Shown here piece after piece: positions 34,165 through 43,918 of a stretch of 64,000 bases of DNA (positions within the stretch are counted from its first letter, which is position 1; each line of letters starts with the position of its first letter). This DNA is from Schauerella fraxinea. GTDB lineage: Bacteria; Pseudomonadota; Gammaproteobacteria; Burkholderiales; Burkholderiaceae_B. A program made the translations under genes and the position numbers. The DNA lies in contig JAVDKL010000001.1 of NCBI GenBank assembly GCA_030849965.1, forward strand, positions 2,586,554-2,650,553, given 5' to 3'. The notes beneath the pieces are model-generated. The model had not been told where the DNA came from and ran no database searches. It was given only the letters and a program-made list of their open reading frames with translations.

Positions 34165-35174
34165 AAAGTGCGCCGCGTGCGCAGGATGTGGCCGACCTTG
34201 CGATGGTGTCGCAGTCGGCTGTGAGCCGCACGTTCACGCCCGGGGCCAGCGTATCCGAAGAGACGCGCCGCAAGGTGCTCGCTGCCGCGCAAAAGCTCGG
34301 CTACCGTCCGAACGCGCTGGCGCGCAGCCTGATCACCCGCCGCAGTCACATCGTGGCGCTGGTGATGAGCTATCTCGAAAACCAGTTTTATCCGTTGGTG
34401 ATCGAAAAGCTCTCGCAGAAGTTGCAGAGCGAGGGCTATCACGTGCTGATGTTCATCGCCGAGATCGACGAAGCGGCCGATGGTGTGCTCGCGGAGATCC
34501 TGCAGTATCAGGCCGACGGCGTGGTCATGGCATCGGCACGGCTTTCACGCACGCTTGCCGGCAGTTGCGCCGACCTGGGCATCCCGGTCGTGCAGTTCAA
34601 TCGGATCTCCGATATCGGCGGCTTGGCGCGTCACGCCACCAGTTCCGTCACGTCCGACAACTACGCCGGCGGCCGCATGGCGGCTGAACTGTTGGTCGCG
34701 CGCGGCTATCGCCGCATCGGTTTTCTCGCGGGGCTGGAAGATTCCTCGACCAGTCGCGAGCGCGAGCGCGGCTTCAACGATGCCCTGGCGCAAGCCGGCA
34801 TGCAGGTCGCGCAGCGTGAGGTGGGCCACTACAACTTCGATCTGGCGCGGGCTGCCACGCGGCGGCTTTTTGCCACGGGGTCGAACCTCGACGCGCTCTT
34901 TGCCGCCAACGATCACATGGCGATCGCCGCGCTGGATGTGATGCGCCACGAGCTGGGCCTGAACGTACCGCACGACGTGGGCTTGATCGGATTCGACGAC
35001 GTGCCGCAGGCCGCCTGGGGCGGCTATCGCCTGACGACCGTGCGCCAGGAAGTGGAACCCATGGTGGATGCCACGGTGGCGTTGCTCAGCGAGCAGATGC
35101 ATGGCGTGTTGCGCGCACGCGATGTGGTGGTGCCGTGCCTGCTCGTGGAACGGGACACGATTCGGCATGCTTGA
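34161..35174 (+). CDS. LacI-family transcriptional regulator of the operon
   Basis: 337 residues. The helix-turn-helix is AQDVADLAMVSQSAVSRTFTPGASVSEETRRKVLAAAQKLGYRPNALARSL in spread form; the effector domain follows (HIVALVMSYLENQFYPLVIEKLSQKL, LIGFDDVPQAAWGGYRLTTVRQ). The start overlaps the SDR stop by ATGA, so the repressor is made with the enzymes it controls. The 16-bp palindrome before the first gene is the obvious binding site. Confidence 0.92.
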   Translation: MKSAPRAQDVADLAMVSQSAVSRTFTPGASVSEETRRKVLAAAQKLGYRPNALARSLITRRSHIVALVMSYLENQFYPLVIEKLSQKLQSEGYHVLMFIAEIDEAADGVLAEILQYQADGVVMASARLSRTLAGSCADLGIPVVQFNRISDIGGLARHATSSVTSDNYAGGRMAAELLVARGYRRIGFLAGLEDSSTSRERERGFNDALAQAGMQVAQREVGHYNFDLARAATRRLFATGSNLDALFAANDHMAIAALDVMRHELGLNVPHDVGLIGFDDVPQAAWGGYRLTTVRQEVEPMVDATVALLSEQMHGVLRARDVVVPCLLVERDTIRHA

Positions 35175-35279
35175 GGCCAATGCCAATCGGCCGTCATCAA
35201 CGACCCGACCGGCTCGATCCGACGCCGCTGCGAACCGACGCAAGCGACGACTCAACGCATTAGAGGCGACCGACCACAC

Positions 35280-35334
35280 TGGCCGTATTCGTCGACTCAA
35301 CGTAAAACCCGGCCAACAACATTGGCCGTATTCG
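35280..35334 (+). repeat. 12-bp direct repeat in the LacI-tctC gap
   Basis: TGGCCGTATTCG occurs at 35280-35291 and again at 35323-35334, 43 bp apart (about four helical turns). They are upstream of the binding-protein gene and might be activator sites. Confidence 0.6.
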
Positions 35335-35398
35335 ACAACACAGGACTGGAGCGCCTCTGGCGCCACCAACCCACCGATTCAATCATGGAGACAAAATA

Positions 35399-36382
35399 AT
35401 GACATGGCATCTGATCCGCAGCGTGATCTGCACCGCAGCGTTCGCGCTCGCCGGCCCGCTTGCACACGCGCAAGCCGCCCCGGCATGGCCCACCAAACCG
35501 ATCCGCTACATCGTGCCCTTCTCGCCGGGCGGAGTATCGGATGGGGTGGCGCGCTTGATGGCCGAACAATTGAGCACCCGACTTGGCCAGTCGGTCATCG
35601 TGGAAAACAAGCCGGGCGTATCGGGCCTGGTGGGTACGCAACAGGTTGCCCGCGCTGAGCCCGATGGCTACACCGTGATGGGCGGCACCATCACCACCCA
35701 TGCAGTCAATCCCTTCTTCATCAAATCGCTGGGGTATGACCCGGTGAAAGATTTCGTCCCGGTCTCGCTGGTGGGCATGGTGAGCAACGCGCTCGTGGTG
35801 CGAGCCGATAGCCGCTTCAACACCGTGCAGGATGTGATCGATGCCGCGCGCGCCGATCCCGATGGTCTCACCTACGGCTCGGCCGGTGCCGGCACCTCGC
35901 AGCATTTGTCGGGCGAGCTGTTTCAATCGATCTCCAAAACGCGCATGCGTCAGATCATCTACAAAGGCGGCTCGCAAGCCATGGTGGATCTGATCGGCGG
36001 CCAGATCGACGTGATCTTCGAAACCGTGGCGGCTGCCCGCCCCATGATCGATGCCAAACGCGTGAAGGTGCTCGGCGTCACGTCGGCCAAACCCCTGGAC
36101 GATTTGCCCGGTGTGAAGCCCCTCGCCGAGCAGGGACTGCCGGGATTCGAGATGCAGTCGTGGCAAGGCATTTTTGCGCCCGCCGGCACGCCCGCCCCCA
36201 TCGTGGCAAAGATGGCGACCGAGATCGCCGCTGTCGTAAAAATCCCTGAGGTACGGGCCAAGCTGCTGCAATTGGGCGTACAACCGGACGGCCGCGACTC
36301 GGCAGCCTTCGCCACCTTCCAGCTGGCCGAGATCGAGAAATGGCGTACCGTGATCAAAGACGCCGGCATCAAGAGCGAATAA
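35399..36382 (+). CDS. TctC/Bug-family tripartite tricarboxylate transporter binding protein
   Basis: 327 residues. The signal peptide is cleaved near AHAQA. The Bug fold signature follows: WPTKPIRYIVPFSPGGVSDGVARLMAEQLSTRLGQSVIVENKPG and YDPVKDFVPVSLVG. The periplasmic protein binds a small carboxylate and, in the tripartite form, hands it to TctA-TctB. No tctA or tctB is present in the window, which is common for the many solitary Bug proteins of Alcaligenaceae. GGAGAC precedes the ATG. The neighbours suggest it binds the substrate of the HisD/SDR/aldolase pathway. Confidence 0.92.
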   Translation: MTWHLIRSVICTAAFALAGPLAHAQAAPAWPTKPIRYIVPFSPGGVSDGVARLMAEQLSTRLGQSVIVENKPGVSGLVGTQQVARAEPDGYTVMGGTITTHAVNPFFIKSLGYDPVKDFVPVSLVGMVSNALVVRADSRFNTVQDVIDAARADPDGLTYGSAGAGTSQHLSGELFQSISKTRMRQIIYKGGSQAMVDLIGGQIDVIFETVAAARPMIDAKRVKVLGVTSAKPLDDLPGVKPLAEQGLPGFEMQSWQGIFAPAGTPAPIVAKMATEIAAVVKIPEVRAKLLQLGVQPDGRDSAAFATFQLAEIEKWRTVIKDAGIKSE

Positions 36383-36398
36383 CAAAAGGAGACCCCGC

Positions 36399-37184
36399 AT
36401 GACCGACCCCCGCTATCCCCTGGACGGCGCCATGCCCGCAATGCTGCGCAGCGGAAAGCGCTTGCGCGGCGTGTTCAACGGCCTGCCCAGCCCCGCGATC
36501 GTTGAAATGTGCGGCTACGCCGGATTCGACTTCATCATCATCGACAACGAACACGGCAGCGCGGATTTCGGCACTACCGAACACATGCTGCGCGCCGCAC
36601 GCGCCAGCGGCATCGTGCCGGTGGTGCGCTGCTTCGAGCGCGATATCCCGCGCATCCTGGACATGGGTGCCAGTGCCGTACAAGTGCCGATGGTGGAAAC
36701 CGCAGAACAAGCACGGCGCTTGGTCGACACGGTGCGCTATCCGCCCATGGGCAAGCGCGGCAGCGCGTTCAGCACCCGTGCGGCGGGTTACGGCGCATTC
36801 GGCGGCGCGGGCCACACGCAGCGCAGCAACGACGGCATCAGCCTGATCGTCATGATCGAAACACCGGAAGCCATCGCGCTCGCGGGTGAGATTGCCGCCG
36901 TGAAAGGCGTGGACGCCGTATTCATCGGGCCCAACGATCTCGCGCATGCCATGGGTCACGGCAGCGACTGGAACGCCGCGCCGGTGCAGGCCGCGATCGC
37001 ACAAGGCCTGGCGGCAATCGTCGGGGCCGGCAAGTGCGCCGGGATCATCGCGCTCACGCCGCAGGACGAAGACAAATACGGCGCACTGGGCGCCTGCTAT
37101 TTTGCCAACGTGACCACCAGCGTGATTACGAAAGCCCTGGCGCAGGCAGCATCTGCCGGACGGGACGACGCGCTGCGTTATTGA
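36399..37184 (+). CDS. HpcH/HpaI-family class II aldolase
   Basis: 261 residues. Family motifs are FIIIDNEHGSADFGTTEHMLRAA with the catalytic-type His52, VQVPMVETAEQARRLVDTVRYPPMGKRG, and the metal-binding Glu and Asp in VMIETPEAIAL and FIGPNDLAHAMG. Enzymes of this family split 2-keto-3-deoxy acids or related compounds into pyruvate (or glyoxylate/oxaloacetate products) and an aldehyde. It follows the tctC-like gene by 16 bp with AAAGGAG before the start, and is probably the last step of the cluster's pathway. Confidence 0.9.
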   Translation: MTDPRYPLDGAMPAMLRSGKRLRGVFNGLPSPAIVEMCGYAGFDFIIIDNEHGSADFGTTEHMLRAARASGIVPVVRCFERDIPRILDMGASAVQVPMVETAEQARRLVDTVRYPPMGKRGSAFSTRAAGYGAFGGAGHTQRSNDGISLIVMIETPEAIALAGEIAAVKGVDAVFIGPNDLAHAMGHGSDWNAAPVQAAIAQGLAAIVGAGKCAGIIALTPQDEDKYGALGACYFANVTTSVITKALAQAASAGRDDALRY

Positions 37185-37325
37185 AGCAGAGTGATCAGGC
37201 ACGCGGCAGGCGTGTCCGCCCATGTTCATTGCGCACCGCTCGCCGGCTCATGCGGCGAAATGAAAGGCGGCCCAGGACATACCCAGGCCGCCCACATTCA
37301 TCTGTTCAAGCCATGCTGGCTGGCA

Positions 37326-40300
37326 CTACACCAGTACGCGCTCGATACCGCCTTCGTTGGCGTGACGCACGTAGTCTTCCATCCATGACGCGCCGAGCAC
37401 ATGGCGCGCCATTTCGACCACGATGTAGTCGGCCTGCGCTGCGGTGTCGCCTTCAAAGCGCGACAAGCCTTGCAGGCACGACGGACACGACGTGAGCACC
37501 TTGATCTCGCCACCGTGGCCAGTCGCGCGCACCTGGTCGATATTCTTCTGCATTTCCTCTTCCTTGCGGAAGCGGATCTGCGTCGAGATATCGGGCCGGG
37601 TGACCGCCAGCGTGCCGGATTCGCCGCAGCACCGATCGCTCTTGATGGTTTCTTCGCCCACCAGCGCCCGCACCGTTTTCATCGGCTCCTGCAACTTCAT
37701 GGGGGTGTGACAAGGATCGTGGTACATGTACCGCACGCCATTCACACCCTCGAGTTTCAGCCCCTTTTCGAGCAGGTACTCATGGATGTCGATCAAGCGG
37801 CAACCAGGGAAAATCTTCTCGAATTCATAACCCGACAACTGGTCGTAGCAGGTACCGCAGCTCACGACCACCGTCTTGATGTCGAGGTAATTGAGCGTAT
37901 TGGCCACGCGGTGGAACAGCACCCGATTATCGGTGATGATCTGCTCGGCCTTGTCCGTCATGCCGTTGCCGCGCTGTGGATAACCGCAGCACAGATAACC
38001 CGGCGGCAATACCGTTTGCACGCCGGCATGCCAGAGCATCGCCTGCGTGGCCAGGCCGACCTGCGAGAACAACCGCTCCGATCCGCAACCCGGGAAATAG
38101 AACACCGCTTCGGTTTCCGAATGGGTGGTCTTGGGATTGCGGATGATCGGCACGTAGTTCGCGTCTTCGATATCCAGCAACTTGCGCGCAGATTGCTTGG
38201 GCAAGCCGCCCGGCATCTTCTTATTGACGAAGTGCACGATCTGCTCGCGCAGCGGCGCGCGGCCCACGGTCGAAGGCGGTGCCTTGGTCTGCTTCTTGGC
38301 AAAGCCGGCCAGCAGATCGTGTGCGGCGCGCTGCACCTTGTAGCCCACGCCCACCATCGCCTGACGCGTGGCGTTGATCGTGGTGGGGTCCTTCGCGTTC
38401 AGGAAGAACATCGCCGCGGTGGTGCCGGGATTGAACGACTTCTGCCCCATGCGGCGCAGCAACGCGCGCATCTGCATCGACACGTCGCCGAAGTCGATAT
38501 CGACCGGACAGGGGTTGTAGCACTTGTGGCACACCGTGCAGTGATCGGCCACATCCTCAAACTCTTCCCAATGCTTCAAGCTCACGCCGCGCCGCGTTTG
38601 CTCTTCATACAGAAACGCTTCGATCAACAACGAGGTCGCGAGAATCTTGTTGCGCGGCGAGTACAGCAGGTTGGCACGCGGCACGTGCGTGGCGCACACC
38701 GGCTTGCACTTGCCGCAACGCAAGCAATCCTTCACGGCATGCGAAATCGCGCCGATCTCGCTCTGCTGCATGATGAGCGATTCATGGCCCATCAGGTTGA
38801 AGCTGGGCGTCCAGGCGTTGCGCAAATCCGCGCCAGGCATGAGCTTGCCGGCGTTGAAGTGATTGTTGGGATCGACGCGCCGTTTGTAGGCCTGGAATGG
38901 GGCCAGCTCTTCGGCGGTAAGAAACTCGTACTTGGTCAGCCCGATACCGTGTTCGCCCGAGATCACGCCGTCCAGATCGCGCGCGATCTGCATGATGCGC
39001 ACGACCGTTTCGTTGGCCTCCTGCAGCATCTCGTAGTCGTCGGAGTTCACCGGTATGTTCGTGTGGACGTTGCCGTCGCCGGCGTGCATGTGCAGCGCCA
39101 CGAAGACGCGGCTCTTGAGCACGCGCTGATGCACGGCGCGAATCTCGTCCAGCACGCATTCGCCGGCCGAACCGGCGAAAATCTGCGTAAACGGCGTGAG
39201 CACTTCCGTCTTCCACGACAAGCGGATCGTGCGGTCCTGCACCACGTCGAACACGCGCGCTTGCGGTTGCGCGGCCAGACGATCGGTAAGCGCTTCGCGC
39301 AACGGCGTAAGCGCCAACGCCTCGAGTTGCGTGATCAGATCGGCCAGCGGCACATCCAGATTGTCGAGCAGCCACTGCCAGCGGCGGCGCGTCTGCGCCA
39401 CGAGCGCCACGCCCTGACGCGCGCCTTCGTCCAGCCACTCCGCGCGGGCGTTGTCCGACTCGTCGGACGTGTCCACCTTGGCGCGCGGCAACGGTTGCGC
39501 AAGCATGGTATCCAACGCGTCGAGCAACCGCAGTTTGTTGCGCGTAGAGAGTTCGATATTGATGCGCTCGATGTGATCGGTGTACTCGCCCATGCGGCCC
39601 AGCGGGATCACGACGTCTTCATTGATCTTGAAGGCGTTGGTGTGACGCGCGATGGCGGCCGTGCGGGAGCGATCGAGCCAGAAGGTCTTGCGCGCATCCG
39701 CGCTCACCGCCACGAAGCCTTCGCCGTGACGCGTATTTGCCAGGCGCACCACTTCGCTGGCGGCAGCCGCCACGGCGCTGTCGTCGTCACCGACGATGTC
39801 GCCGATCAGCACCATCTTGGGCAACACGCCGCGCTTGCTCTTGGTGGCATAACGCACCGCGCGCAGATAGCGCTCGTCCAGATGCTCCAGCCCCGCCAGG
39901 ATGGCACCGCGCTCGCGGCCCGCGCCATCCAGATAACTCTTGATTTCGACGATCGACGGAATCGCATCGCGCGCCTGGCCGAAGAACTCCATGCACACCG
40001 TGCGCGTGTGCTTCGGCATGCGATGCAGCACCCACGTGGCCGACGTGATCAGGCCATCGCAGCCCTCTTTTTGCACGCCGGGCAAACCCGCGAGAAACTT
40101 GTCGGTCACATCCTTGCCCAGGCCTTCCTTGCGGAACTTGCGGCCTTCAATGGTGAGCGTTTCGCGCTTGAGCGGGGTCTGGCCCGGCTTGTGACGGCCA
40201 TCCGACCAGACGAGTTCGAACTGCACACTTTCCACATCATGAATCTTGCCCATGTTGTGGGCCAGGCGCGTGACGTCGAGCCAGTTGCCGTCGGAATCGA

Positions 40301-41288
40301 CCATGCGCCAGCTGGCGAGGTTGTCCAACGCGGTGCCCCACAGCACAGCTTTCTTGCCGCCCGCGTTCATCGCCACGTTGCCGCCCACACAGGACGCTTC
40401 GGCCGAAGTGGGATCCACCGCAAACACGAAGCCCGCACGCTCGGCGGCTTCCGACACACGCTTGGTGACCACACCGGCACCGGTATGAATCACAGCCACG
40501 GGCTCGGTGAGCCCCGGCAACGTACAGGACTCGACCGCACCGATGGCGTCGAACTTCTCGGTGTTGATCACCACCGACTTCCACGTGAGCGGAATCGCGC
40601 CGCCTGTATAGCCGGTGCCGCCCCCACGCGGGATGATGGTCAGATCGAGTTCGATGCAGGCACGCACCAGCGCGGCGATCTCGTCTTCACGATCGGGCGT
40701 GAGCACCACGAAGGGGTACTCGACGCGCCAATCGGTCGCGTCCGTCACATGTGACACGCGCGACAGGCCATCGAACTTGATGTTGTCTTTGTGGGTAATG
40801 CGTCCCAACGTTTTGAGCGTCTGGCGGCGCAAGCCATCGGTTACGGCAAAGCTGTTCTCGAACGCCGTGACCGCGCCATGCGCCCGCTGCAGCAACGCCA
40901 CCACGCGTTCATCGCGCATCGCATCGGCTTGCGGACCGTGATCCACGCCGCTGCCGCGACGCTTGTCGATTTCGTTCAAACGGTGATGCAACGCTTCGAT
41001 CAGCTGCTTGCGGCGTTTGGGATTATCGAGCAGGTCGTCCTGCAAGTAGGGATTGCGTTGCACGACCCAGATGTCGCCCAGCACTTCGTACAGCATTCGC
41101 GCCGATCGCCCCGTGCGACGCTCGCCCCGGAGGTCCGACAACAACTGCCAGGCATCGATGCCAAGCAACCGCGTCACGATCTCGCGATCGGAGAGCGACG
41201 TGTAGTTGTAGGGGATTTCACGCAAGCGCGACTGCGATGCGGGCGAGATGGCCTCGGTCAGGAGGTGGCTGGCGACGGGGGCATTCAT
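37326..41288 (-). CDS. DUF3683 giant FAD/FMN- and Fe-S-containing dehydrogenase
   Basis: 1320 residues. The N-terminal ~115 residues are DUF3683 ([21 protein letters not shown]). A PCMH-type FAD-binding domain with [13 protein letters not shown] comes next, then the FAD-oxidase C-terminal domain ([29 protein letters not shown]). A ferredoxin-like region follows with two 4-Cys motifs ([16 protein letters not shown] and [12 protein letters not shown]). Last come two CCG domains ([22 protein letters not shown]). The architecture is that of D-2-hydroxyacid dehydrogenases such as E. coli YdiJ, feeding electrons from D-lactate or D-2-hydroxyglutarate into the respiratory chain. The precise substrate is not known. 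Confidence 0.9.
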   Translation of the reverse strand: MNAPVASHLLTEAISPASQSRLREIPYNYTSLSDREIVTRLLGIDAWQLLSDLRGERRTGRSARMLYEVLGDIWVVQRNPYLQDDLLDNPKRRKQLIEALHHRLNEIDKRRGSGVDHGPQADAMRDERVVALLQRAHGAVTAFENSFAVTDGLRRQTLKTLGRITHKDNIKFDGLSRVSHVTDATDWRVEYPFVVLTPDREDEIAALVRACIELDLTIIPRGGGTGYTGGAIPLTWKSVVINTEKFDAIGAVESCTLPGLTEPVAVIHTGAGVVTKRVSEAAERAGFVFAVDPTSAEASCVGGNVAMNAGGKKAVLWGTALDNLASWRMVDSDGNWLDVTRLAHNMGKIHDVESVQFELVWSDGRHKPGQTPLKRETLTIEGRKFRKEGLGKDVTDKFLAGLPGVQKEGCDGLITSATWVLHRMPKHTRTVCMEFFGQARDAIPSIVEIKSYLDGAGRERGAILAGLEHLDERYLRAVRYATKSKRGVLPKMVLIGDIVGDDDSAVAAAASEVVRLANTRHGEGFVAVSADARKTFWLDRSRTAAIARHTNAFKINEDVVIPLGRMGEYTDHIERINIELSTRNKLRLLDALDTMLAQPLPRAKVDTSDESDNARAEWLDEGARQGVALVAQTRRRWQWLLDNLDVPLADLITQLEALALTPLREALTDRLAAQPQARVFDVVQDRTIRLSWKTEVLTPFTQIFAGSAGECVLDEIRAVHQRVLKSRVFVALHMHAGDGNVHTNIPVNSDDYEMLQEANETVVRIMQIARDLDGVISGEHGIGLTKYEFLTAEELAPFQAYKRRVDPNNHFNAGKLMPGADLRNAWTPSFNLMGHESLIMQQSEIGAISHAVKDCLRCGKCKPVCATHVPRANLLYSPRNKILATSLLIEAFLYEEQTRRGVSLKHWEEFEDVADHCTVCHKCYNPCPVDIDFGDVSMQMRALLRRMGQKSFNPGTTAAMFFLNAKDPTTINATRQAMVGVGYKVQRAAHDLLAGFAKKQTKAPPSTVGRAPLREQIVHFVNKKMPGGLPKQSARKLLDIEDANYVPIIRNPKTTHSETEAVFYFPGCGSERLFSQVGLATQAMLWHAGVQTVLPPGYLCCGYPQRGNGMTDKAEQIITDNRVLFHRVANTLNYLDIKTVVVSCGTCYDQLSGYEFEKIFPGCRLIDIHEYLLEKGLKLEGVNGVRYMYHDPCHTPMKLQEPMKTVRALVGEETIKSDRCCGESGTLAVTRPDISTQIRFRKEEEMQKNIDQVRATGHGGEIKVLTSCPSCLQGLSRFEGDTAAQADYIVVEMARHVLGASWMEDYVRHANEGGIERVLV

Positions 41289-41347
41289 GAGGGGAGCAGA
41301 GTGAGGGCTCTTAAAGCGGTAGTTTAAGGCAAGGGACGCCGCGATGA

Positions 41348-41375
41348 CGGGTTTTCCCTGGGAAACCCCGATTTT
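41348..41375 (+). terminator. Orphan terminator-like hairpin
   Basis: GGGTTTtCCC and GGGAAACCC fold back and are followed by CGATTTTT on the plus strand. No plus-strand gene ends here. It may instead act in the leader of the minus-strand dehydrogenase gene. Confidence 0.3.
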
Positions 41376-41500
41376 TCATGCCAAATGTAGCTTCCGCGGC
41401 CTCACAAGGGCCTGAAATGGCGGCTTTTGCTGCGCTTGGGTACGTAGAGACCAACACGCAATATGCACATAGGCTGCTTTCTGAAGGGTGCTCGATCCAA

Positions 41501-41635
41501 TCACGTTATATGGTCGGCGTCATGCTCATGCTTCTGTCCATGCTCATGCTTCTGCCCATCCTCGTGCTCATGCGCGTGTCCAGGCTCACGGTCGCCGTTC
41601 TGGTCGTCAGCCGCGTCTGGACCGGAGTCTTACCG
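41501..41635 (-). other. His-rich coding-like tail in frame with yqaA, beyond two stops
   Basis: Reading on from the yqaA stop (TAA, 41636-41638) in the same frame gives one Arg codon, a second TAA (41630-41632), then about 42 codons ending in TGA at 41501-41503. The peptide is strongly acidic and His-rich, with GHAHEHEDGQKHEHG and a repeated GQKHEH unit. It has no start codon of its own. It could be a decayed C-terminal metal-binding extension or, less likely, a readthrough product. Confidence 0.5.
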
Positions 41636-42169
41636 TTACGCACCGGGAAACAGCCAGAGCAGTCCGCCCGTCATCACCACATAGCGTCCGAATTTGCCGA
41701 TCGTCATGTAGATGACGCTGGGCCAGAAGCGCAGTTGCAGCCAGCCTGCCACCGCGCACAGCGGATCGCCGATGACCGGCAACCAGGCCAACAACAAGGC
41801 GGGCGGGCCGGCGCGGTCGAGCCAGGCATGACTGCGCTGATGCCACCGCCCACCGGGCGCCGCGGATGCGTCTACGGTTTGCGTTCCGGCCGTATCGTGA
41901 TGACGAATACGGTCGGCCGCACGCTTGGCGGCCCATCCCATGCCATAGGTAATCACACCACCGATCGTGTTGCCGGCGGTGGCGATCAGCACGGCCGGCC
42001 AGAACATATCAGGCGCCACCTTGATGTACGCAAACACCGCCGGTTCGGAGCCCAGCGGCAGCAGCGTGGCCGACACCAACGCGATCACGAAAATCGCAGA
42101 GAGCCCCACTTGCGGCAAGGCCAGATAAGCCAGCGCACTTTGTATAAACCCCAGCAGCGAAGCTTCCAT
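41636..42169 (-). CDS. yqaA: YqaA-family inner membrane protein (DedA/SNARE-associated-like)
   Basis: 177 residues with four or so hydrophobic segments. The family pattern is visible as SALAYLALPQVGLSAIFVIALVSATLLPLGSEPAVFAYI, NTIGGVITYGMGWAAKR, and LLAWLPVIGDPLCAVAGWLQLRFWPSVIYMTIGKFGRYVVM. The role is unknown; DedA relatives are linked to lipid flipping and membrane homeostasis. The ATG at 42169 is preferred over a GTG one codon earlier. The central loop is longer than usual (HHDTAGTQTVDASAAPGGRWH). It is divergent from ilvA. Confidence 0.85.
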   Translation of the reverse strand: MEASLLGFIQSALAYLALPQVGLSAIFVIALVSATLLPLGSEPAVFAYIKVAPDMFWPAVLIATAGNTIGGVITYGMGWAAKRAADRIRHHDTAGTQTVDASAAPGGRWHQRSHAWLDRAGPPALLLAWLPVIGDPLCAVAGWLQLRFWPSVIYMTIGKFGRYVVMTGGLLWLFPGA

Positions 42170-42276
42170 CACGCCATCCGTAAATCAGTCCGATAACTGC
42201 GAAAAACCGCGCTCGGTCCCTCGATAGCGCTATGGTAATCTGCCCGGCTGCCGGTTCCCCCTTCTCAGTGTCGTCT

Positions 42277-43785
42277 ATGTCCACCGATTACCTCAAACGC
42301 ATTCTTACGTCGAAGGTGTACGACGTCGCCGTCGAATCGCCACTCGAGCTCGCCCCGCTGCTTTCACAACGGTTCGGCAACTCGATTTACTTCAAGCGTG
42401 AAGATACGCAAGCGGTCTTCAGCTTTAAGTTGCGCGGTGCCTACAACAAGATGGCGAATCTGCCGCAGGCCGCACTTGCGCGCGGCGTCATTGCGGCGTC
42501 GGCGGGCAACCACGCACAGGGGGTGGCGTTGTCGGCCAAGCGATTGGGCTGCCGTGCCGTCATCGTGATGCCCACCACCACGCCGCAGGTCAAGATCGAC
42601 GCAGTGCGTCGCATGGGTGGCGAAGTCGTACTCGCCGGTGAGAGCTTTTCCGACGCCTTTACGCACGCGCAAGAACTCGAACGCGCACAAAAGCTGACGT
42701 TCGTGCATCCCTTTGACGATCCCGACGTGATTGCCGGCCAAGGCACGATCGGTATGGAAATCCTGCGCCAGCATCCCGGTCAGATCGACGCGATCTTCGC
42801 GGCGATCGGTGGCGGTGGCCTGATATCCGGCGTGGCCGCGTACATCAAGCAACTGCGTCCCGAGATCAAGATCATCGGCGTGCAAACCGAAGATTCCGAT
42901 GCCATGCTGCGCAGCGTGCGCGCTGGCCGCCGCGTCATGTTGACCGACGTGGGCCTGTTTTCGGACGGTACCGCGGTGAAGCAGGTCGGCGTCGAAACCT
43001 TCAGACTTGTGCGCCAATATGTTGACGACTTCGTCGTCGTCAACACGGACGCCATCTGCGCGGCCATCAAAGATGTGTTTCAGGAAACGCGCAGCGTGCT
43101 CGAGCCCGCCGGTGCACTGGCCATTGCCGGTGCAAAGAAGTACGTGACTGAAAACAAGTGGAAGAACAAAACCGTCGTCGCCATCGCGTGCGGCGCGAAC
43201 ATGAACTTCGATCGCCTGCGGTTTGTGTCGGACCGTGCCGAAGTGGGCGAGATGCGCGAAGCGGTGTTCGCCGTATCGATGCCTGAGCAGCGCGGCAGCT
43301 TCCGGCGCTTGTGCGAACTGGTCGGCGATCGCAGCGTGACCGAATTCAACTATCGCATTTCGGACGCCGATCGTGCACATGTGTTCGTCGGCATTCAAGT
43401 GTCGTCGGCTGCAGAGCCACCCAAGATTGCAAATGCGTTTCGCCGTCATGGTTTCGACACACTCGACCTCACCCACGACGAAATGGCCAAGACCCATTTG
43501 CGCCATATGGTGGGCGGGCGTTCAGGACTGGCGTCGAACGAACTGCTTTATCGCTTCGAGTTTCCGGAGCGCCCCGGCGCCTTGATGCGCTTTTTGAACG
43601 CCATGAATCCGGATTGGAACATCAGCCTGTTTCATTACCGCAACCAGGGCGCCGACTACGGCCGCATTCTGGTCGGCATTCAAGTGCCGCCGTCGGATAA
43701 GAAGCAGTTCAAGGCATTCGTGTCTGAGTTGGGCTATCCCAACTGGAACGAGACGGACAATCCGGCCTACAAGCTGTTTCTCTAG
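42277..43785 (+). CDS. ilvA: Biosynthetic threonine dehydratase
   Basis: 502 residues, the long biosynthetic form. The PLP lysine is Lys51 (VFSFKLRGAYNKM). The glycine-rich phosphate cup is IGGGGLISG. Two ACT-like regulatory domains occupy the last ~170 residues (EVGEMREAVFAVSMPEQRGSFRRLCELV and LLYRFEFPERPGALMRFLNAMNP), the site of isoleucine feedback in IlvA. It makes 2-oxobutanoate from threonine for isoleucine synthesis. The ATG at 42277 matches the family start. Confidence 0.96.
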   Translation: MSTDYLKRILTSKVYDVAVESPLELAPLLSQRFGNSIYFKREDTQAVFSFKLRGAYNKMANLPQAALARGVIAASAGNHAQGVALSAKRLGCRAVIVMPTTTPQVKIDAVRRMGGEVVLAGESFSDAFTHAQELERAQKLTFVHPFDDPDVIAGQGTIGMEILRQHPGQIDAIFAAIGGGGLISGVAAYIKQLRPEIKIIGVQTEDSDAMLRSVRAGRRVMLTDVGLFSDGTAVKQVGVETFRLVRQYVDDFVVVNTDAICAAIKDVFQETRSVLEPAGALAIAGAKKYVTENKWKNKTVVAIACGANMNFDRLRFVSDRAEVGEMREAVFAVSMPEQRGSFRRLCELVGDRSVTEFNYRISDADRAHVFVGIQVSSAAEPPKIANAFRRHGFDTLDLTHDEMAKTHLRHMVGGRSGLASNELLYRFEFPERPGALMRFLNAMNPDWNISLFHYRNQGADYGRILVGIQVPPSDKKQFKAFVSELGYPNWNETDNPAYKLFL

Positions 43786-43796
43786 CACAGGGCTTG

Positions 43797-43829
43797 CGTC
43801 GAACCGTCTCTCTGAAAGACGGTTCGACG
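43797..43829. terminator. Strong hairpin between ilvA and the porin gene
   Basis: CGTCGAACCGTCT and AGACGGTTCGACG make a perfect 13-bp stem with a 7-nt loop, 11 bp after the ilvA stop. No T-run follows on either strand. Its position between convergent genes suits a bidirectional terminator. Confidence 0.65.
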
Positions 43830-43918
43830 TGAGAATCGTGCTGTCGGCGGAGAGACATCGCGGCACACACCTCAACCGGCATGCACCGCGTTGACACTCA
43901 CTGCGCTAGCGCGTGCGA

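Larger units (their letters stand above)
41289..41635. other. 347-bp region between the DUF3683 gene and yqaA
   Basis: No conventional gene. It holds a hairpin near 41348-41367 and, on the minus strand at 41501-41635, an in-frame Asp/Glu/His-rich continuation of yqaA beyond its stop codon (described separately). Confidence 0.6.

Noticed and set aside
37401-40754. A ~1100-codon open frame on the plus strand opposite the DUF3683 dehydrogenase
   Set aside because: The opposite strand encodes a full-length multidomain enzyme with intact motifs; this frame is His/Arg/Gln-rich shadow sequence without domains.
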